This document shows, in pieces, positions 1-9,369 of a stretch of 64,000 nucleotides of DNA. The stretch's first letter is position 1; every line of letters begins with the position of its first letter. Both the position numbers and the translations under genes were made by a program. The stretch comes from Psychroflexus lacisalsi (GTDB taxonomy: Bacteria; Bacteroidota; Bacteroidia; Flavobacteriales; Flavobacteriaceae): contig NZ_JAIQYZ010000001.1 of NCBI RefSeq assembly GCF_020164495.1, positions 992,001 through 1,056,000 of the forward strand, given 5' to 3'. The notes beneath the pieces were generated by a model. It saw only the letters and a list, made by a program, of their open reading frames with translations, made no database searches and was not told where the DNA came from.

Positions 1-1204
1 GACCAAAGCAAACTAAAAAGAATAAGCAAACTTTAGAAAACAGCAAGTAGCCTGAGCTGATCATGATTTTATTATTCTTGTTTGTCATCAATTTCAAATT
101 GAACCACGCCAGAACAGGAGATGCCAGAAATGACAATCCTGCAGCAAAATCTACTAAAACTGTAAATGTACTTTTCAGGGTATAAAGAATTCCGAGTGCT
201 ACCACTGGAATCACAATTATAAATAGTTGATAGGTCTTTTGTTCCTTACGACTCTGCTTACCGCTTTGTATCAATTTAGACATCACTCTCGGAAATGCAT
301 CAGTCACCGTTAAGGTCGTGCTAAACATAGTCACAAAAGCAATAAACGCAATTAAAACTCTACTCCATTCTCCCAAAGTTTGAGTGTACATTTCAATTAA
401 CTGGCCTGAGAAAGCAACACTCCCTGAAGCAAAACTGATATTGCTGTTATTCATGAGAAAAAGTCCCATCATGAAAAACAAAATGCCAAGTAAAGTGGCT
501 GAGATATAACCTAAATTAAAATCAAATCCAGCTTCTTTTAAATTGGTTTGGTGGTGAGTTTGGTAAGCTTTTTCCTGTATCCAGATGGAATGCCAGACCG
601 AAGCATCAATAGGAATTGGCATCCATCCCATTAAGGCTATGACAAAACCAACACCGCTGAGCGTCCATAATTCTGGTGATTTATTAAAACTGATGCTTGA
701 AAAATCTATTTGAAAGGCTGCAACGACCACCGAAAATAGAGTGCAAACCGTCAGGAAACTGATCACAATCTTCATTAAGAAATCTAGCTTTTTGTATTTT
801 CCTATTAATAAAATCAGAATACAAAAAATCAACAGAAGAAGACTCCATGTGAAATTTGACCAGCCAAATTCAAATAGATATTCAGCTAAACCAGCAGAAA
901 CTATTGTGACTGCAGCTTGGATAATAAACATGGTGGATATGGTAATCAATGCAAAAACTTTTAGATATCCTGGTCCAAGTGTTCTGTAGCCGTCAATCAG
1001 ATTTTTTCCTGTTGCTGAGGCATATCTGGATCCAAATTCCATAAACGGATATTTGGTAAGACAAGCAATCAAGATCGCAAAGATCAAAACTACTCCATAA
1101 TCAGCTCCGGCACGTGTGGCCTGGACCAAATGTGAAACTCCAATAGCAGCGCCAGCCAGAAGAAAGCCGGGTCCGATATGTCTTAATAAACCCCTCAAAG
1201 GCAA
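1..1204 (-). CDS. Nramp-family-like metal ion transporter, partial
   Basis: An inner-membrane transporter of the Nramp (APC superfamily) type; the C-terminus runs off the left edge, so about 401 residues are visible. The N-terminus reads GPGFLLAGAAIGVSH, followed by the hydrophilic turn KYPFMEFGSRYA that is typical of Nramp helix 2-3, and many hydrophobic helices follow. No ATG is available: an in-frame TAA lies three codons upstream of a TTG (complement 1202-1204), so TTG is the likely start, giving MPLRGLLRHIGPG. The helix-1 metal-binding motif DPGN of classical Nramp proteins is replaced by IGVSH, and the helix-6 region reads GWMPIPIDASVW, so Mn/Fe transport is not assured. It is divergent from pyrR. 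Confidence 0.75.
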   Translation of the reverse strand, partial: MPLRGLLRHIGPGFLLAGAAIGVSHLVQATRAGADYGVVLIFAILIACLTKYPFMEFGSRYASATGKNLIDGYRTLGPGYLKVFALITISTMFIIQAAVTIVSAGLAEYLFEFGWSNFTWSLLLLIFCILILLIGKYKKLDFLMKIVISFLTVCTLFSVVVAAFQIDFSSISFNKSPELWTLSGVGFVIALMGWMPIPIDASVWHSIWIQEKAYQTHHQTNLKEAGFDFNLGYISATLLGILFFMMGLFLMNNSNISFASGSVAFSGQLIEMYTQTLGEWSRVLIAFIAFVTMFSTTLTVTDAFPRVMSKLIQSGKQSRKEQKTYQLFIIVIPVVALGILYTLKSTFTVLVDFAAGLSFLASPVLAWFNLKLMTNKNNKIMISSGYLLFSKVCLFFLVCFG

Positions 1205-1307
1205 AGATTTTAGTTAACAATTTTATTATAATAATTTGAATGTACTACAATTTTAATAGCCAAATTATAAATTGAAACTACTGTCTAACATTACAGCTAA
1301 TTTTAAT

Positions 1308-1315
1308 TACTTTTG
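1308..1315 (+). promoter_or_regulatory. -7 promoter box for pyrR operon
   Basis: TACTTTTG matches the Bacteroidetes -7 consensus TAnnTTTG and sits 21 bases before the pyrR ATG, implying a very short leader. No TTG was found at the expected distance upstream, so only half of the promoter is supported. The short leader leaves no room for a Bacillus-type PyrR attenuator in front of pyrR. Confidence 0.5.
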
Positions 1316-1336
1316 TGAATCAAAGGAAATTCGACG

Positions 1337-1876
1337 ATGAGCCAAAAATTGCTTCTTAATGCAAAAGAAATCAATATTATACTTCAACGTTTAGCTTGTC
1401 AACTTGTTGAAAATCATAAAAATTTTGAAAATTCTGCACTCATAGGTATTCAGCCCAGAGGTAGCTTTTTGGCGAATCGACTTTATGACATTCTAAAGAA
1501 AGATTACGGCTTGACTTCTTTGAATTACGGTAAGCTAGACATTACTTTTTATCGGGATGATTTCAGACGTGGAGACAAGGTTTTAAAAGCCAGTGAAACA
1601 GATATCGATTTTATCGTTGAAAACAAACATGTCGTACTAATAGATGACGTTCTATTTACAGGAAGAAGCATACGTTCTGCGTTAACGGCCCTGCAGTCTT
1701 TTGGAAGACCTTCCAAAATCGAATTATTGACGCTTATTGACAGACGATTTAGCAGGCATTTGCCCATTCAGCCAGATTATAATGGAAGGAAAGTAGATGC
1801 TATCAATGATGAACATGTGAAAGTTTGCTGGATTGAAAATGATGGAGAGGATGCAATCTATTTATTGAAAAACTAG
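1337..1876 (+). CDS. pyrR: PyrR bifunctional pyr regulator / uracil phosphoribosyltransferase
   Basis: A type I phosphoribosyltransferase-fold protein of 179 residues, the usual PyrR length. The PRPP-binding loop VVLIDDVLFTGRS lies at residues 99-111, and the IGIQPRG segment near residues 37-42 forms the pyrophosphate loop. Family members convert uracil and PRPP to UMP and, in Gram-positives, bind pyr mRNA. Here the gene is first in an operon, 9 bases before pyrB, which supports a role in pyrimidine metabolism. RNA-binding regulation is not demonstrated: the leader upstream is short and I see no attenuator hairpin, so the enzyme may act only in salvage. Confidence 0.93.
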   Translation: MSQKLLLNAKEINIILQRLACQLVENHKNFENSALIGIQPRGSFLANRLYDILKKDYGLTSLNYGKLDITFYRDDFRRGDKVLKASETDIDFIVENKHVVLIDDVLFTGRSIRSALTALQSFGRPSKIELLTLIDRRFSRHLPIQPDYNGRKVDAINDEHVKVCWIENDGEDAIYLLKN

Positions 1877-1885
1877 CCCTATACC

Positions 1886-2824
1886 ATGAAAGAACTTAGT
1901 GTTTCAAATTTACTAGGAATCAAATACCTCTCTGCAGAAGACCTTCATCTTATTTTTGAAACTGCAGATCAGTTTAAAAAAGTTATCAACAGACCCATTA
2001 AAAAAGTTCCTAGTCTAAGAGACATTACCATAGCCAATCTCTTTTTTGAAAACAGCACACGGACCCGATTATCATTCGAATTGGCAGAAAAACGGCTGAG
2101 TGCAGATGTTATCAATTTTTCTGCATCGTCCTCTTCAGTTTCAAAGGGAGAAACCCTTATAGATACTGTAAATAATATTTTGGCGATGAAAGTGGATATG
2201 GTGGTGATGCGTCATCCCAATCCCGGTGCTGGAGTTTTTCTTTCCAAGCACGTCAACGCAAGTATCGTTAATGCAGGTGATGGCGCCCATGAACATCCTA
2301 CACAAGCACTCCTGGATGTTTTTTCAATAAGAGAAAAATATGGAGATATATCAGGCAAAAAAATAGTGATAGTTGGAGATATAATGCATTCCAGAGTAGC
2401 CCTGAGCAATATTTTTGCACTTAAAAAGCTAGGTGCAGAAGTAAAAGTTTGTGGCCCCAATTCTCTGATGCCAAAACACATTGAAAGTCTAGGTGTGAAA
2501 GTTGAGTCCAACTTGATCAAAGCCCTGGAATGGTGTGATATTGCAAATATGTTAAGAGTTCAGCATGAGCGCATGGAACATTCTTATTTTCCAAGTACTA
2601 GAGAATATGTCCAGCAATATGGTGTCAATAAAACTTTATTGGAAACTTTAAGCAAGCCAATTACAATAATGCACCCTGGCCCAATTAATAGAGGTGTAGA
2701 AATCACAAGTGATGTGGCAGACTCTGAACATTCGATTATTCTCAATCAAGTAGAAAATGGAGTTGCTATTCGAATGGCTGTGATGTATTTACTAGCTTCA
2801 AAAATCAAAAACTATGAAAACTGA
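1886..2824 (+). CDS. pyrB: aspartate carbamoyltransferase, catalytic chain
   Basis: Catalyses carbamoyl phosphate + aspartate to carbamoyl aspartate, the first committed step of UMP synthesis in the cytoplasm. The 312 residues match the catalytic chain length. Visible motifs are the carbamoyl-phosphate loop STRTR (57-61), HPTQ (137-140), RVQHER (224-229) and HPGP (263-266), all expected for ATCase rather than ornithine transcarbamoylase. It follows pyrR by 9 bases and overlaps the next small gene by 11 bases, so translation is probably coupled. No regulatory chain (pyrI) is nearby, suggesting an unregulated trimer. Confidence 0.96.
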   Translation: MKELSVSNLLGIKYLSAEDLHLIFETADQFKKVINRPIKKVPSLRDITIANLFFENSTRTRLSFELAEKRLSADVINFSASSSSVSKGETLIDTVNNILAMKVDMVVMRHPNPGAGVFLSKHVNASIVNAGDGAHEHPTQALLDVFSIREKYGDISGKKIVIVGDIMHSRVALSNIFALKKLGAEVKVCGPNSLMPKHIESLGVKVESNLIKALEWCDIANMLRVQHERMEHSYFPSTREYVQQYGVNKTLLETLSKPITIMHPGPINRGVEITSDVADSEHSIILNQVENGVAIRMAVMYLLASKIKNYEN

Positions 2825-3146
2825 AGAAAAAGATAACTATATAATCCTTAGTGACGAAAAAGACGATGTAGAAGATTTCGCAAATTACCTCACAAGAATA
2901 CAGGATCGATTCAAAGATCAAAATGTTGTTATTGATATTCAGAAATACGGTGAGTTAAAATTAGATCAACTTTTGATGTTTCTAAAGCTCTCTTTTGCTC
3001 ATAGGAAGGGAAAGAAATCTTTGGTTATTGTGAACGATACCATAAATATCGATGCAGTGCCAGAAGAAATCCATGTCGTACCGACCTATCAAGAAGCAGA
3101 AGATTTAATTGGTCTTGAAGAAATTGAACGCGATTTGGGATTTTGA
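2814..3146 (+). CDS. conserved small protein, possible STAS-like fold
   Basis: A 110-residue acidic protein with no signal peptide or membrane helix. Alternating strands and helices (YIILSD, NVVIDIQ, SLVIVND) and the length suggest an alpha/beta STAS-like fold, but no diagnostic motif is present and I do not assign a function. It overlaps the end of pyrB by 11 bases and stops one base before the rnz ATG, so it is translated as part of this operon. Its fixed place before rnz hints at a link to RNase Z, which is inference from context only. Confidence 0.75.
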   Translation: MKTEEKDNYIILSDEKDDVEDFANYLTRIQDRFKDQNVVIDIQKYGELKLDQLLMFLKLSFAHRKGKKSLVIVNDTINIDAVPEEIHVVPTYQEAEDLIGLEEIERDLGF

Positions 3147-3147
3147 T

Positions 3148-4059
3148 ATGATGCAACTCACCATCTTAGGTTGTCATTCTGCAACGCCAAGGGCAAATGC
3201 ACACCCTACTTCCCAAGTTTTGGATATCAATGGAGAACTCATGCTCATCGATTGTGGGGAAGGAACGCAAGTTCGCTTGAGAAAGTATAAAGTAAAATTT
3301 TCTCGCATTAGTCATATTTTCATTTCTCATTTACATGGGGATCATTACTTTGGACTGATTGGTTTGCTATCTACATTCAGTTTATTGAGCAGAACTGCAG
3401 AACTACATATCTATGCTCCACAAGGTTTGGAGGAAATTATCAAACTTCAACTCAAACTTAGTCATGCTTTTACTTCTTATCCTTTGACATTTCATCAGTT
3501 GGATTCAAGTAAGCCTGAATTGATTCTCGACAACGATAAACTTACTGTTGAAACTATTCCGCTAAAACATAGAATTTACACCAATGGATTTCTGTTCAAA
3601 GCTAAGCCTGGAGATAGAAAACTGTTAATTGACAAAGTTCAGAATCTAGACATTGATAAGGTGTATTACAAGAGTATTGTGAAAGGTAAAGATGTAATGA
3701 CCAAGTCGGGTCAACTTATTAAAAACGGAGAACTAACAGAAGATCCCAAACCAGCTCCTAGTTATGCTTTTTGTAGTGATACGGTTTTCAAGCCGGACAT
3801 TGTATCACAGATTAAGGGTGTGACTTTACTTTATCACGAATCTACTTTTTTGGAAGATCAAGAACATTTGTGTGATAAAACAAAACATTCTACTGCAAAA
3901 CAAGCGGGAATTATCGCCCAAAAAGCTGGTGCTCAAAAATTAATTTTGGGGCATTTTTCTGCTCGGTATAAGAATTTATCCTTATTTGAAGAAGAAGCAA
4001 AAGTCGTTTTTGATAATGCAGAGAATGCAGAAACTGGTAAAATTTTCAGGTACGAATAG
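3148..4059 (+). CDS. rnz: ribonuclease Z (tRNA 3' endonuclease)
   Basis: A metallo-beta-lactamase-fold endonuclease that removes the 3' trailer of tRNA precursors. The Zn-binding signature HLHGDH lies at residues 61-66, preceded by IDCGEGTQVRL (34-44), and the late LGHFSARY motif is present; all are typical of the short RNase Z form (about 303 residues here). A longer reading from 3109 would overlap the previous gene and add 13 unrelated residues, so the ATG at 3148 (or the adjacent ATG at 3151) is preferred. Confidence 0.94.
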   Translation: MMQLTILGCHSATPRANAHPTSQVLDINGELMLIDCGEGTQVRLRKYKVKFSRISHIFISHLHGDHYFGLIGLLSTFSLLSRTAELHIYAPQGLEEIIKLQLKLSHAFTSYPLTFHQLDSSKPELILDNDKLTVETIPLKHRIYTNGFLFKAKPGDRKLLIDKVQNLDIDKVYYKSIVKGKDVMTKSGQLIKNGELTEDPKPAPSYAFCSDTVFKPDIVSQIKGVTLLYHESTFLEDQEHLCDKTKHSTAKQAGIIAQKAGAQKLILGHFSARYKNLSLFEEEAKVVFDNAENAETGKIFRYE

Positions 4060-4116
4060 TTTCAATCTTTTCTGAATTCAATTGCTTCTGAAGCTATTAT
4101 TTTTTAATTTGCTAAC

Positions 4117-4767
4117 ATGGAAAATAAACTACATGGTTATAGAAAATCCTATGAAAAATCTAGTCTGATTCGTGAGAATTTAGATGAAAATCCAATTCAA
4201 CAATTCAGAAGTTGGTTTTATGATGTCGAAAAATTTGGAGGTTTGGATGAAGCTAATGCGATGACAGTTTCGACAATTGGTGAAGATGGTTTCCCTAAAA
4301 GCCGCGTTGTACTTCTGAAATCATACGATGAAAATGGCTTTGTTTTTTATACTAATTATGAAAGTGAAAAAGGAAAAGCTCTTTTGAATAATCCACATAC
4401 GTGTTTGTCCTTTTTCTGGCCAAACACAGAACGGCAGGTGATCATAAAAGGTAAAGCTGAAAAGGTTTCTGAGGAGGTCTCAAACAATTATTTTGCATCC
4501 AGGCCAAAAGGCAGCCAGCTAGGCGCTTTGGTTTCCAATCAAAGCAGCGTCATCAAAAACCGAAAAGTATTGGAAGATGAATTGGAAGCTTTAGAAAAGA
4601 AATATGCCGACAAAGAAGTTCCTCGCCCAGAGAATTGGGGTGGATTTCTGGTAAGACCAGAATCTATTGAATTCTGGCAAGGTCGTCCAAACAGACTTCA
4701 TGACAGGTTTCAATTTACAAAATCTGACTCTGAGTACGACTGGAAGATTGAACGTTTAGCTCCCTGA
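4117..4767 (+). CDS. pdxH: pyridoxamine 5'-phosphate oxidase
   Basis: An FMN flavoenzyme that oxidises pyridoxine or pyridoxamine 5'-phosphate to pyridoxal 5'-phosphate. At 216 residues it has the normal length. Recognisable are the FMN-contact stretch SRVVLLKSYDENGFVFYTNY, the FWP/RQV segment, and the substrate-binding C-terminus EFWQGRPNRLHDR ending in ERLAP. It is separated from rnz by 57 bases and from sixA by a single base, so it likely belongs to the downstream operon. Confidence 0.95.
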   Translation: MENKLHGYRKSYEKSSLIRENLDENPIQQFRSWFYDVEKFGGLDEANAMTVSTIGEDGFPKSRVVLLKSYDENGFVFYTNYESEKGKALLNNPHTCLSFFWPNTERQVIIKGKAEKVSEEVSNNYFASRPKGSQLGALVSNQSSVIKNRKVLEDELEALEKKYADKEVPRPENWGGFLVRPESIEFWQGRPNRLHDRFQFTKSDSEYDWKIERLAP

Positions 4768-4768
4768 T

Positions 4769-5254
4769 ATGAAGCGACTAATTTTTGTAAGACACGGTAA
4801 GTCATCTTGGGAATCTCCTGTTGAAGATAAAGAAAGAGAACTGAAAAAACGTGCTTATGAAGATGCAGACCATGTCATCTCTACCTTCAAAGCTTACTTG
4901 GATTTTTCTCCTGAAGTATTCTCAAGCCCGGCAACTCGGTCAGTGACAACAGCCAAGCTATTCAAAAATCAACTAAATATTGAAGATCAACATTTTCATG
5001 TCATCCCGCAATTGTATACTTTCGATTCTGATGAGGTTCTTCAGTTTATTCGAAATATTGACGATGGTCTGGATAATGTAATGTTATTTGGTCATAATCC
5101 CGCTTATACAGAATTGGTCAATAGGCTTGGTAGTCTGCCAATTGAAAATCTACCTACAACAGGATTGGTGAGTATTATCTTTGAAATCGAATCCTGGAAT
5201 CAAATTCAGAAAGGGGAAACCCATTTATACTTATTCCCAAAAAATTTACGCTAA
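4769..5254 (+). CDS. sixA: SixA-type phosphohistidine phosphatase
   Basis: A small (161 residue) histidine-phosphatase protein. The catalytic RHG motif is at residues 8-10 (nucleophile His9), with a second conserved histidine in GHNPAY (His109) and an Arg in the SPATRSVTTA segment near residue 57. It lacks the larger insertions of phosphoglycerate mutase, as in SixA proteins that remove phosphate from phosphohistidine. The stop overlaps the ppk1 ATG (TAATG), so the two are translationally coupled. Because PPK1 works through phosphohistidines, a role in polyphosphate metabolism is a reasonable inference, though unproven. Confidence 0.85.
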   Translation: MKRLIFVRHGKSSWESPVEDKERELKKRAYEDADHVISTFKAYLDFSPEVFSSPATRSVTTAKLFKNQLNIEDQHFHVIPQLYTFDSDEVLQFIRNIDDGLDNVMLFGHNPAYTELVNRLGSLPIENLPTTGLVSIIFEIESWNQIQKGETHLYLFPKNLR

Positions 5255-7326
5255 TGCGAGAAAATAAATATGGTAACAGAGAATTAAGTTGGTTGAAATT
5301 CAATCAACGCGTTCTTCAGGAAGCTGCAGATCCAAGTGTACCACTTATTGAGAGACTTAGGTTTTTAGGCATTTTCTCCAATAATTTAGATGAATTTTTT
5401 AAAGTGAGGTACGCTACAGTAAAGCGTATTGATTTGGCTGGGAAAGCAGGTAAAAAAGTTTTAGGGGGTTTCAACGCTGGACGTTTGCTAAAGGAAATCA
5501 CTCAAATAGTTATCAAGAAGCAAGCGGAGAGCTTAGAGATTTTAGACTCTATACAAGAGCAGTTAAAGGATCATGATATTTTTGTCATAGATGAAAACGA
5601 GGTTACTTCAGAACAGGCTAAATTTTTAAAGGAATTTTTCCTTCAAAAGGTGAGTCCCGCATTGGTCACTATCATGTTAAATGATATTGATAAAGTTCCC
5701 AATTTAAAAGATTCAAAAGCTTACTTGGCTGTTAAGATGGTACAATTTGAAAAAGACCGACTTACAAATCGGTATATTTTGATTGAAATCCCTTCAAGTA
5801 TTGAACGTTTTGTAGTTATTCCATCAACAGATCAAAAAAAGTACATCATATTGCTAGATGATTTAATCCGGTATAATTTAGATGTCATTTTCAATATTTT
5901 TGATTATACAAGCATTTCAGCGCATATGGTCAAAATAACCAGAGACGCAGAATTAGATCTTGAAGGTGACCTTAGTAAAAGTTACATCGAGAAGTTGATG
6001 GAAAGTGTAAAGGATAGAATTGAAGGAGATCCCGTGCGTTTTGTTTACGATAAGGAAATAGAGCAGGATACTTTAGATTTTCTTTTGAAGAAAATGGAAA
6101 TTGATACCACTGATAGTTTAATACCAGGAGGAAAATATCACAACAGACGTGATTATATGAACTTTCCGGATCTTGGAGCTAAACATTTGCTATACGATAA
6201 AATTGAACCTTTGCCAATTCCAGGATTGGAAATTCAAGGAAGCTTGCTGGAGAAAATTTCAAAAAAGGACTACCTTCAGTACACACCGTATCAAACCTTT
6301 TCTTACACAGTAAAATTCCTTCGTGAGGCCGCCTTGGATCCAAAGGTCAAATCCATAAAAATTACCATCTACAGATTAGCGGCGGTTTCACATATTGCCA
6401 GTTCACTTATTAATGCAGCAAAGAACGGTAAGCGCGTAACGGTTTCCATTGAGCTGCAGGCACGTTTTGATGAGGCAAACAACATTAAGTATGCGGAGAA
6501 GATGGAACGCGAAGGCGTGAAACTTATCTTTGGAGTCACAGGACTAAAAGTGCACTGTAAGACTTGTGTTATTGAGCGTCTAGAAAATCAAAAGATAAAG
6601 TACTACGGATTTATTAGCACAGGTAATTTTAATGAAATTACCGCCAAAATTTACACCGATTATACACTGTTTACAGCTCACCAAGGTGTACTAAAGGATA
6701 TTGAAAAAGTCTTTGATTTTTTTGAAGTCAATTATAAAATCAAAAGATATAAACATCTTATAGTGTCACCCCATTATACCCGATCAAAATTTTCAGATTT
6801 GATTGATCAGGAAATTTTCAATTGTAAAGCTGGTAAGAAGTCTGGAATTTCCATTAAAATGAATAGCTTGTCTGATTATGGAATGATAGATAAGCTGTAC
6901 GAAGCTAGTAGAGCAGGAGTGAAGATAAGGTTGATAGTAAGAGGAATTAATTGTCTTATTCCGGAAGTAAAAGGGATGAGTGAAAACATACAATCTATAA
7001 GCATTGTTGATAAATTTTTAGAGCATCCTCGACTTTATATTTTTGAAAATGAAGAGCATCCAAAAGTGTTCATCTCTTCTGCAGACTGGATGACCAGAAA
7101 TATAGATCATCGTGTGGAAGTCACCTGTCCTATATACGATGATGATATAAAGCAAGAACTTATTGAAACTTTTGAAATTTGCTGGAAAGACAATGTAAAA
7201 GCTAGAGATTTTGCTTCCAAAGAAGATAACTCTTACAGGAAAAAAGAGGGTGAAGATTTTAGAAGTCAGTTTGAAACCTACAACTACTATAAACAGAAAC
7301 TTAAATCAATAGATAATAAACAATAA
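5254..7326 (+). CDS. ppk1: polyphosphate kinase 1
   Basis: Polymerises the gamma-phosphate of ATP into inorganic polyphosphate, reversibly. The 690 residues match the four-domain PPK1. The autophosphorylated histidine of KVHCKTCVIER is His434 and the second catalytic histidine, in EHPRLYIFEN, is His591, close to the E. coli positions 435 and 592. The N-terminal NRELSWLKFNQRVLQEA motif is also typical. It starts within the sixA stop codon and ends 2 bases before ppx, making a compact sixA-ppk1-ppx unit in which synthesis and degradation are encoded together. Confidence 0.97.
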   Translation: MRENKYGNRELSWLKFNQRVLQEAADPSVPLIERLRFLGIFSNNLDEFFKVRYATVKRIDLAGKAGKKVLGGFNAGRLLKEITQIVIKKQAESLEILDSIQEQLKDHDIFVIDENEVTSEQAKFLKEFFLQKVSPALVTIMLNDIDKVPNLKDSKAYLAVKMVQFEKDRLTNRYILIEIPSSIERFVVIPSTDQKKYIILLDDLIRYNLDVIFNIFDYTSISAHMVKITRDAELDLEGDLSKSYIEKLMESVKDRIEGDPVRFVYDKEIEQDTLDFLLKKMEIDTTDSLIPGGKYHNRRDYMNFPDLGAKHLLYDKIEPLPIPGLEIQGSLLEKISKKDYLQYTPYQTFSYTVKFLREAALDPKVKSIKITIYRLAAVSHIASSLINAAKNGKRVTVSIELQARFDEANNIKYAEKMEREGVKLIFGVTGLKVHCKTCVIERLENQKIKYYGFISTGNFNEITAKIYTDYTLFTAHQGVLKDIEKVFDFFEVNYKIKRYKHLIVSPHYTRSKFSDLIDQEIFNCKAGKKSGISIKMNSLSDYGMIDKLYEASRAGVKIRLIVRGINCLIPEVKGMSENIQSISIVDKFLEHPRLYIFENEEHPKVFISSADWMTRNIDHRVEVTCPIYDDDIKQELIETFEICWKDNVKARDFASKEDNSYRKKEGEDFRSQFETYNYYKQKLKSIDNKQ

Positions 7327-7328
7327 AT

Positions 7329-8231
7329 ATGCTATCCATCAAAAAATTTGCTGCAATTGATATTGGTTCCAATGCTGTGCGATTACTAATTTCTACAGTA
7401 ACGGAGCCAGATAACAAACCAGTAACTTTTAAAAAAACATCGTTAGTTAGAGTTCCTATACGACTTGGGCAGGATGTGTTTACAAAATCTTATATATCAG
7501 ATGAGAGCACAGAACGAATGATTGATACCATGAAGGCTTTCAGTCTTTTGATGAAATCTCACAGAATTGATGCTTACAGAGCCTGCGCAACATCTGCCAT
7601 GAGAGATGCTAAAAATGGAAAAGCAGTGGCAGAGAAAATTGCTTCCGAATGCAAAATAGATATCGAAATTATAGATGGTTCTGATGAAGCCTCTATCATA
7701 GCAGCTACAGATTTACATACTCTGGTAGATAACAATAAAACTTATCTGTATGTTGATGTAGGTGGCGGAAGTACTGAGTTTACTTTATTTTCTGAAGGAA
7801 AAACTATTGAATCTAAATCTTTCAAACTTGGTACTGTTAGGATATTAAACAATACAATTACAGAAGAAGTCTGGAGTGAAGCTGAGCAGTGGATAAAAGA
7901 CATAACCAAGCCCTATTCAAGAATTGAAATGGTTGGTTCTGGAGGAAATATCAATAATATCTTTAAGTCTAGCAACAAAAAGCTTGGGAAACCTCTATCT
8001 TACTTCTACCTGAGCTCATATTACCAGCTCTTAAACTCTCTTACTTTTGAAGAACGTATTTCTGAATTAAGTCTAAATGAAGACAGAGCAGATGTGATTA
8101 TTCCTGCGACCAAGATTTATTTATCAGCTATGAAATGGAGTAAATCAAAATCTGTACATGTGCCTAAAATTGGTTTGGTTGACGGGATTATAAAATCACT
8201 CTATCAGAATATGAAATTGGTTAAAGCTTAG
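7329..8231 (+). CDS. ppx: Ppx/GppA-type exopolyphosphatase
   Basis: A sugar kinase/Hsp70-fold phosphatase that removes terminal phosphates from polyphosphate or from pppGpp. Phosphate-binding loops are visible: AAIDIGSNAVRLL at 8-20 and YVDVGGGSTEF at 141-151. The protein is only 300 residues, containing the two core domains without the HD-like C-terminal extension of E. coli Ppx. Immediate linkage to ppk1 (2 bases) favours polyphosphate as substrate over pppGpp, but both are possible. Confidence 0.9.
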   Translation: MLSIKKFAAIDIGSNAVRLLISTVTEPDNKPVTFKKTSLVRVPIRLGQDVFTKSYISDESTERMIDTMKAFSLLMKSHRIDAYRACATSAMRDAKNGKAVAEKIASECKIDIEIIDGSDEASIIAATDLHTLVDNNKTYLYVDVGGGSTEFTLFSEGKTIESKSFKLGTVRILNNTITEEVWSEAEQWIKDITKPYSRIEMVGSGGNINNIFKSSNKKLGKPLSYFYLSSYYQLLNSLTFEERISELSLNEDRADVIIPATKIYLSAMKWSKSKSVHVPKIGLVDGIIKSLYQNMKLVKA

Positions 8232-8319
8232 ATAAAAGCTTGATGTAATTTCAAAGAGGCGATTATTAAAGATCTATTAATAAATCTTAACACCTGGCAT
8301 TAAATAATTGATTATGCCA

Positions 8320-8832
8320 TTATTTTTCAGGTGGATATTTTTCCAATACTTTGCCTACAAGAATTCTAAAAAATTCTTCTCGTTCTTTTCCTTTCAAATT
8401 CTCATTGAAATTTGCTTCAACTACACCTTGCCAGAATAAATCATTGGTGAGGCCATCTGCAAATTCAACAGTCAACGCAATACTGCGTTTTGTATTTTGA
8501 GGAGATACGGTTCCACCTATTCCCCCATTATAACCACCTATTCCAATGCCAAAATTACTGTTGGAGGTTCGATTGAATACTTCAGCATAAAAATTGACTT
8601 TAAAATCTGGAATTAATTTTTCTTTAAAGCCTTTTGCAGTCAGTGTATCTTGTATAGTGATATAAACTCTGTCTTCGTCAAGTTGTGACAATCCAGAATT
8701 TTCAATAGCATAAAACGCAAAATTTTTATATTCATCAAAATCAACGTCGGAGGCGTAATCTGTGAAGACTTTAGGGGAATTACAGGATACCAGTAGTACC
8801 GAAAGTAATATTAGACTAAGACTTGCTTTCAT
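8320..8832 (-). CDS. DUF4136-type lipoprotein
   Basis: A 170-residue lipoprotein: signal peptide of about 16 residues followed by a lipobox ending at Cys17 (VLLVSC). The mature part begins with FTDYASDVDFDEYKNFAFY, typical of DUF4136 proteins, and has a glycine-rich central turn (GIGIGGYNGGIGG) and an end resembling the family's EREEFFRILVGKVLEKYPP. It is probably anchored in the periplasmic face of the outer or inner membrane. Function is unknown. It stands alone between two operons. Confidence 0.85.
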   Translation of the reverse strand: MKASLSLILLSVLLVSCNSPKVFTDYASDVDFDEYKNFAFYAIENSGLSQLDEDRVYITIQDTLTAKGFKEKLIPDFKVNFYAEVFNRTSNSNFGIGIGGYNGGIGGTVSPQNTKRSIALTVEFADGLTNDLFWQGVVEANFNENLKGKEREEFFRILVGKVLEKYPPEK

Positions 8833-8887
8833 TTTTATTTGAAATTTATAAATTAGATTCCAATAAGAAATCCTTTTTAGCTAAACA

Positions 8888-9367
8888 TTAAAGGTCTTCT
8901 CTCATTTTTTGAACTTTATCTTTAAGTTCATTCATATACTCAAGAACTTTATTTTGTATCGCTTCATCTTTCACACCAAGTATTTGCGCTGCAAGTATTC
9001 CTGCGTTTTTTGCTCCGTTTAAGGCAACTGTGGCAACAGGGACACCACCAGGCATTTGTAAAATAGATAAAATAGAATCCCATCCATCTATAGAATTGCT
9101 GGATTTTACGGGAACACCAATAACAGGAAGAGGAGTAATTGAAGCTACCATACCAGGTAAATGCGCTGCTCCACCAGCACCAGCTATAATGACATCAATA
9201 CCATTTTTATGTGCATTTTTTCCAAAATCCATCATGTATTCTGGAGTTCTATGAGCAGATATGATATCAACTTCTAAGTCGATTCCAAATTCTTTCAATA
9301 TATCTATAGCATCTTGCATGACCGGGAGATCACTCTTACTTCCCATGATGATTGCAACTTTATTCAT
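8888..9367 (-). CDS. purE: N5-carboxyaminoimidazole ribonucleotide mutase
   Basis: Class I PurE, which converts N5-CAIR to CAIR in purine synthesis. The 159 residues include the N-terminal [11 protein letters not shown] loop, the SAHRTPE motif near residue 41 with the catalytic histidine, and the GAAHLPGM and PVIGVPV segments. It lies 2 bases after purK, which supplies its substrate, so the pair acts as the two-enzyme bacterial route to CAIR. Confidence 0.97.
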   Translation of the reverse strand: MNKVAIIMGSKSDLPVMQDAIDILKEFGIDLEVDIISAHRTPEYMMDFGKNAHKNGIDVIIAGAGGAAHLPGMVASITPLPVIGVPVKSSNSIDGWDSILSILQMPGGVPVATVALNGAKNAGILAAQILGVKDEAIQNKVLEYMNELKDKVQKMREDL

Positions 9368-9369
9368 AA

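Noticed and set aside
1316-1336. PyrR-binding attenuator before pyrR
   Set aside because: The leader after the TAnnTTTG box is too short to hold anti-terminator and terminator stems.
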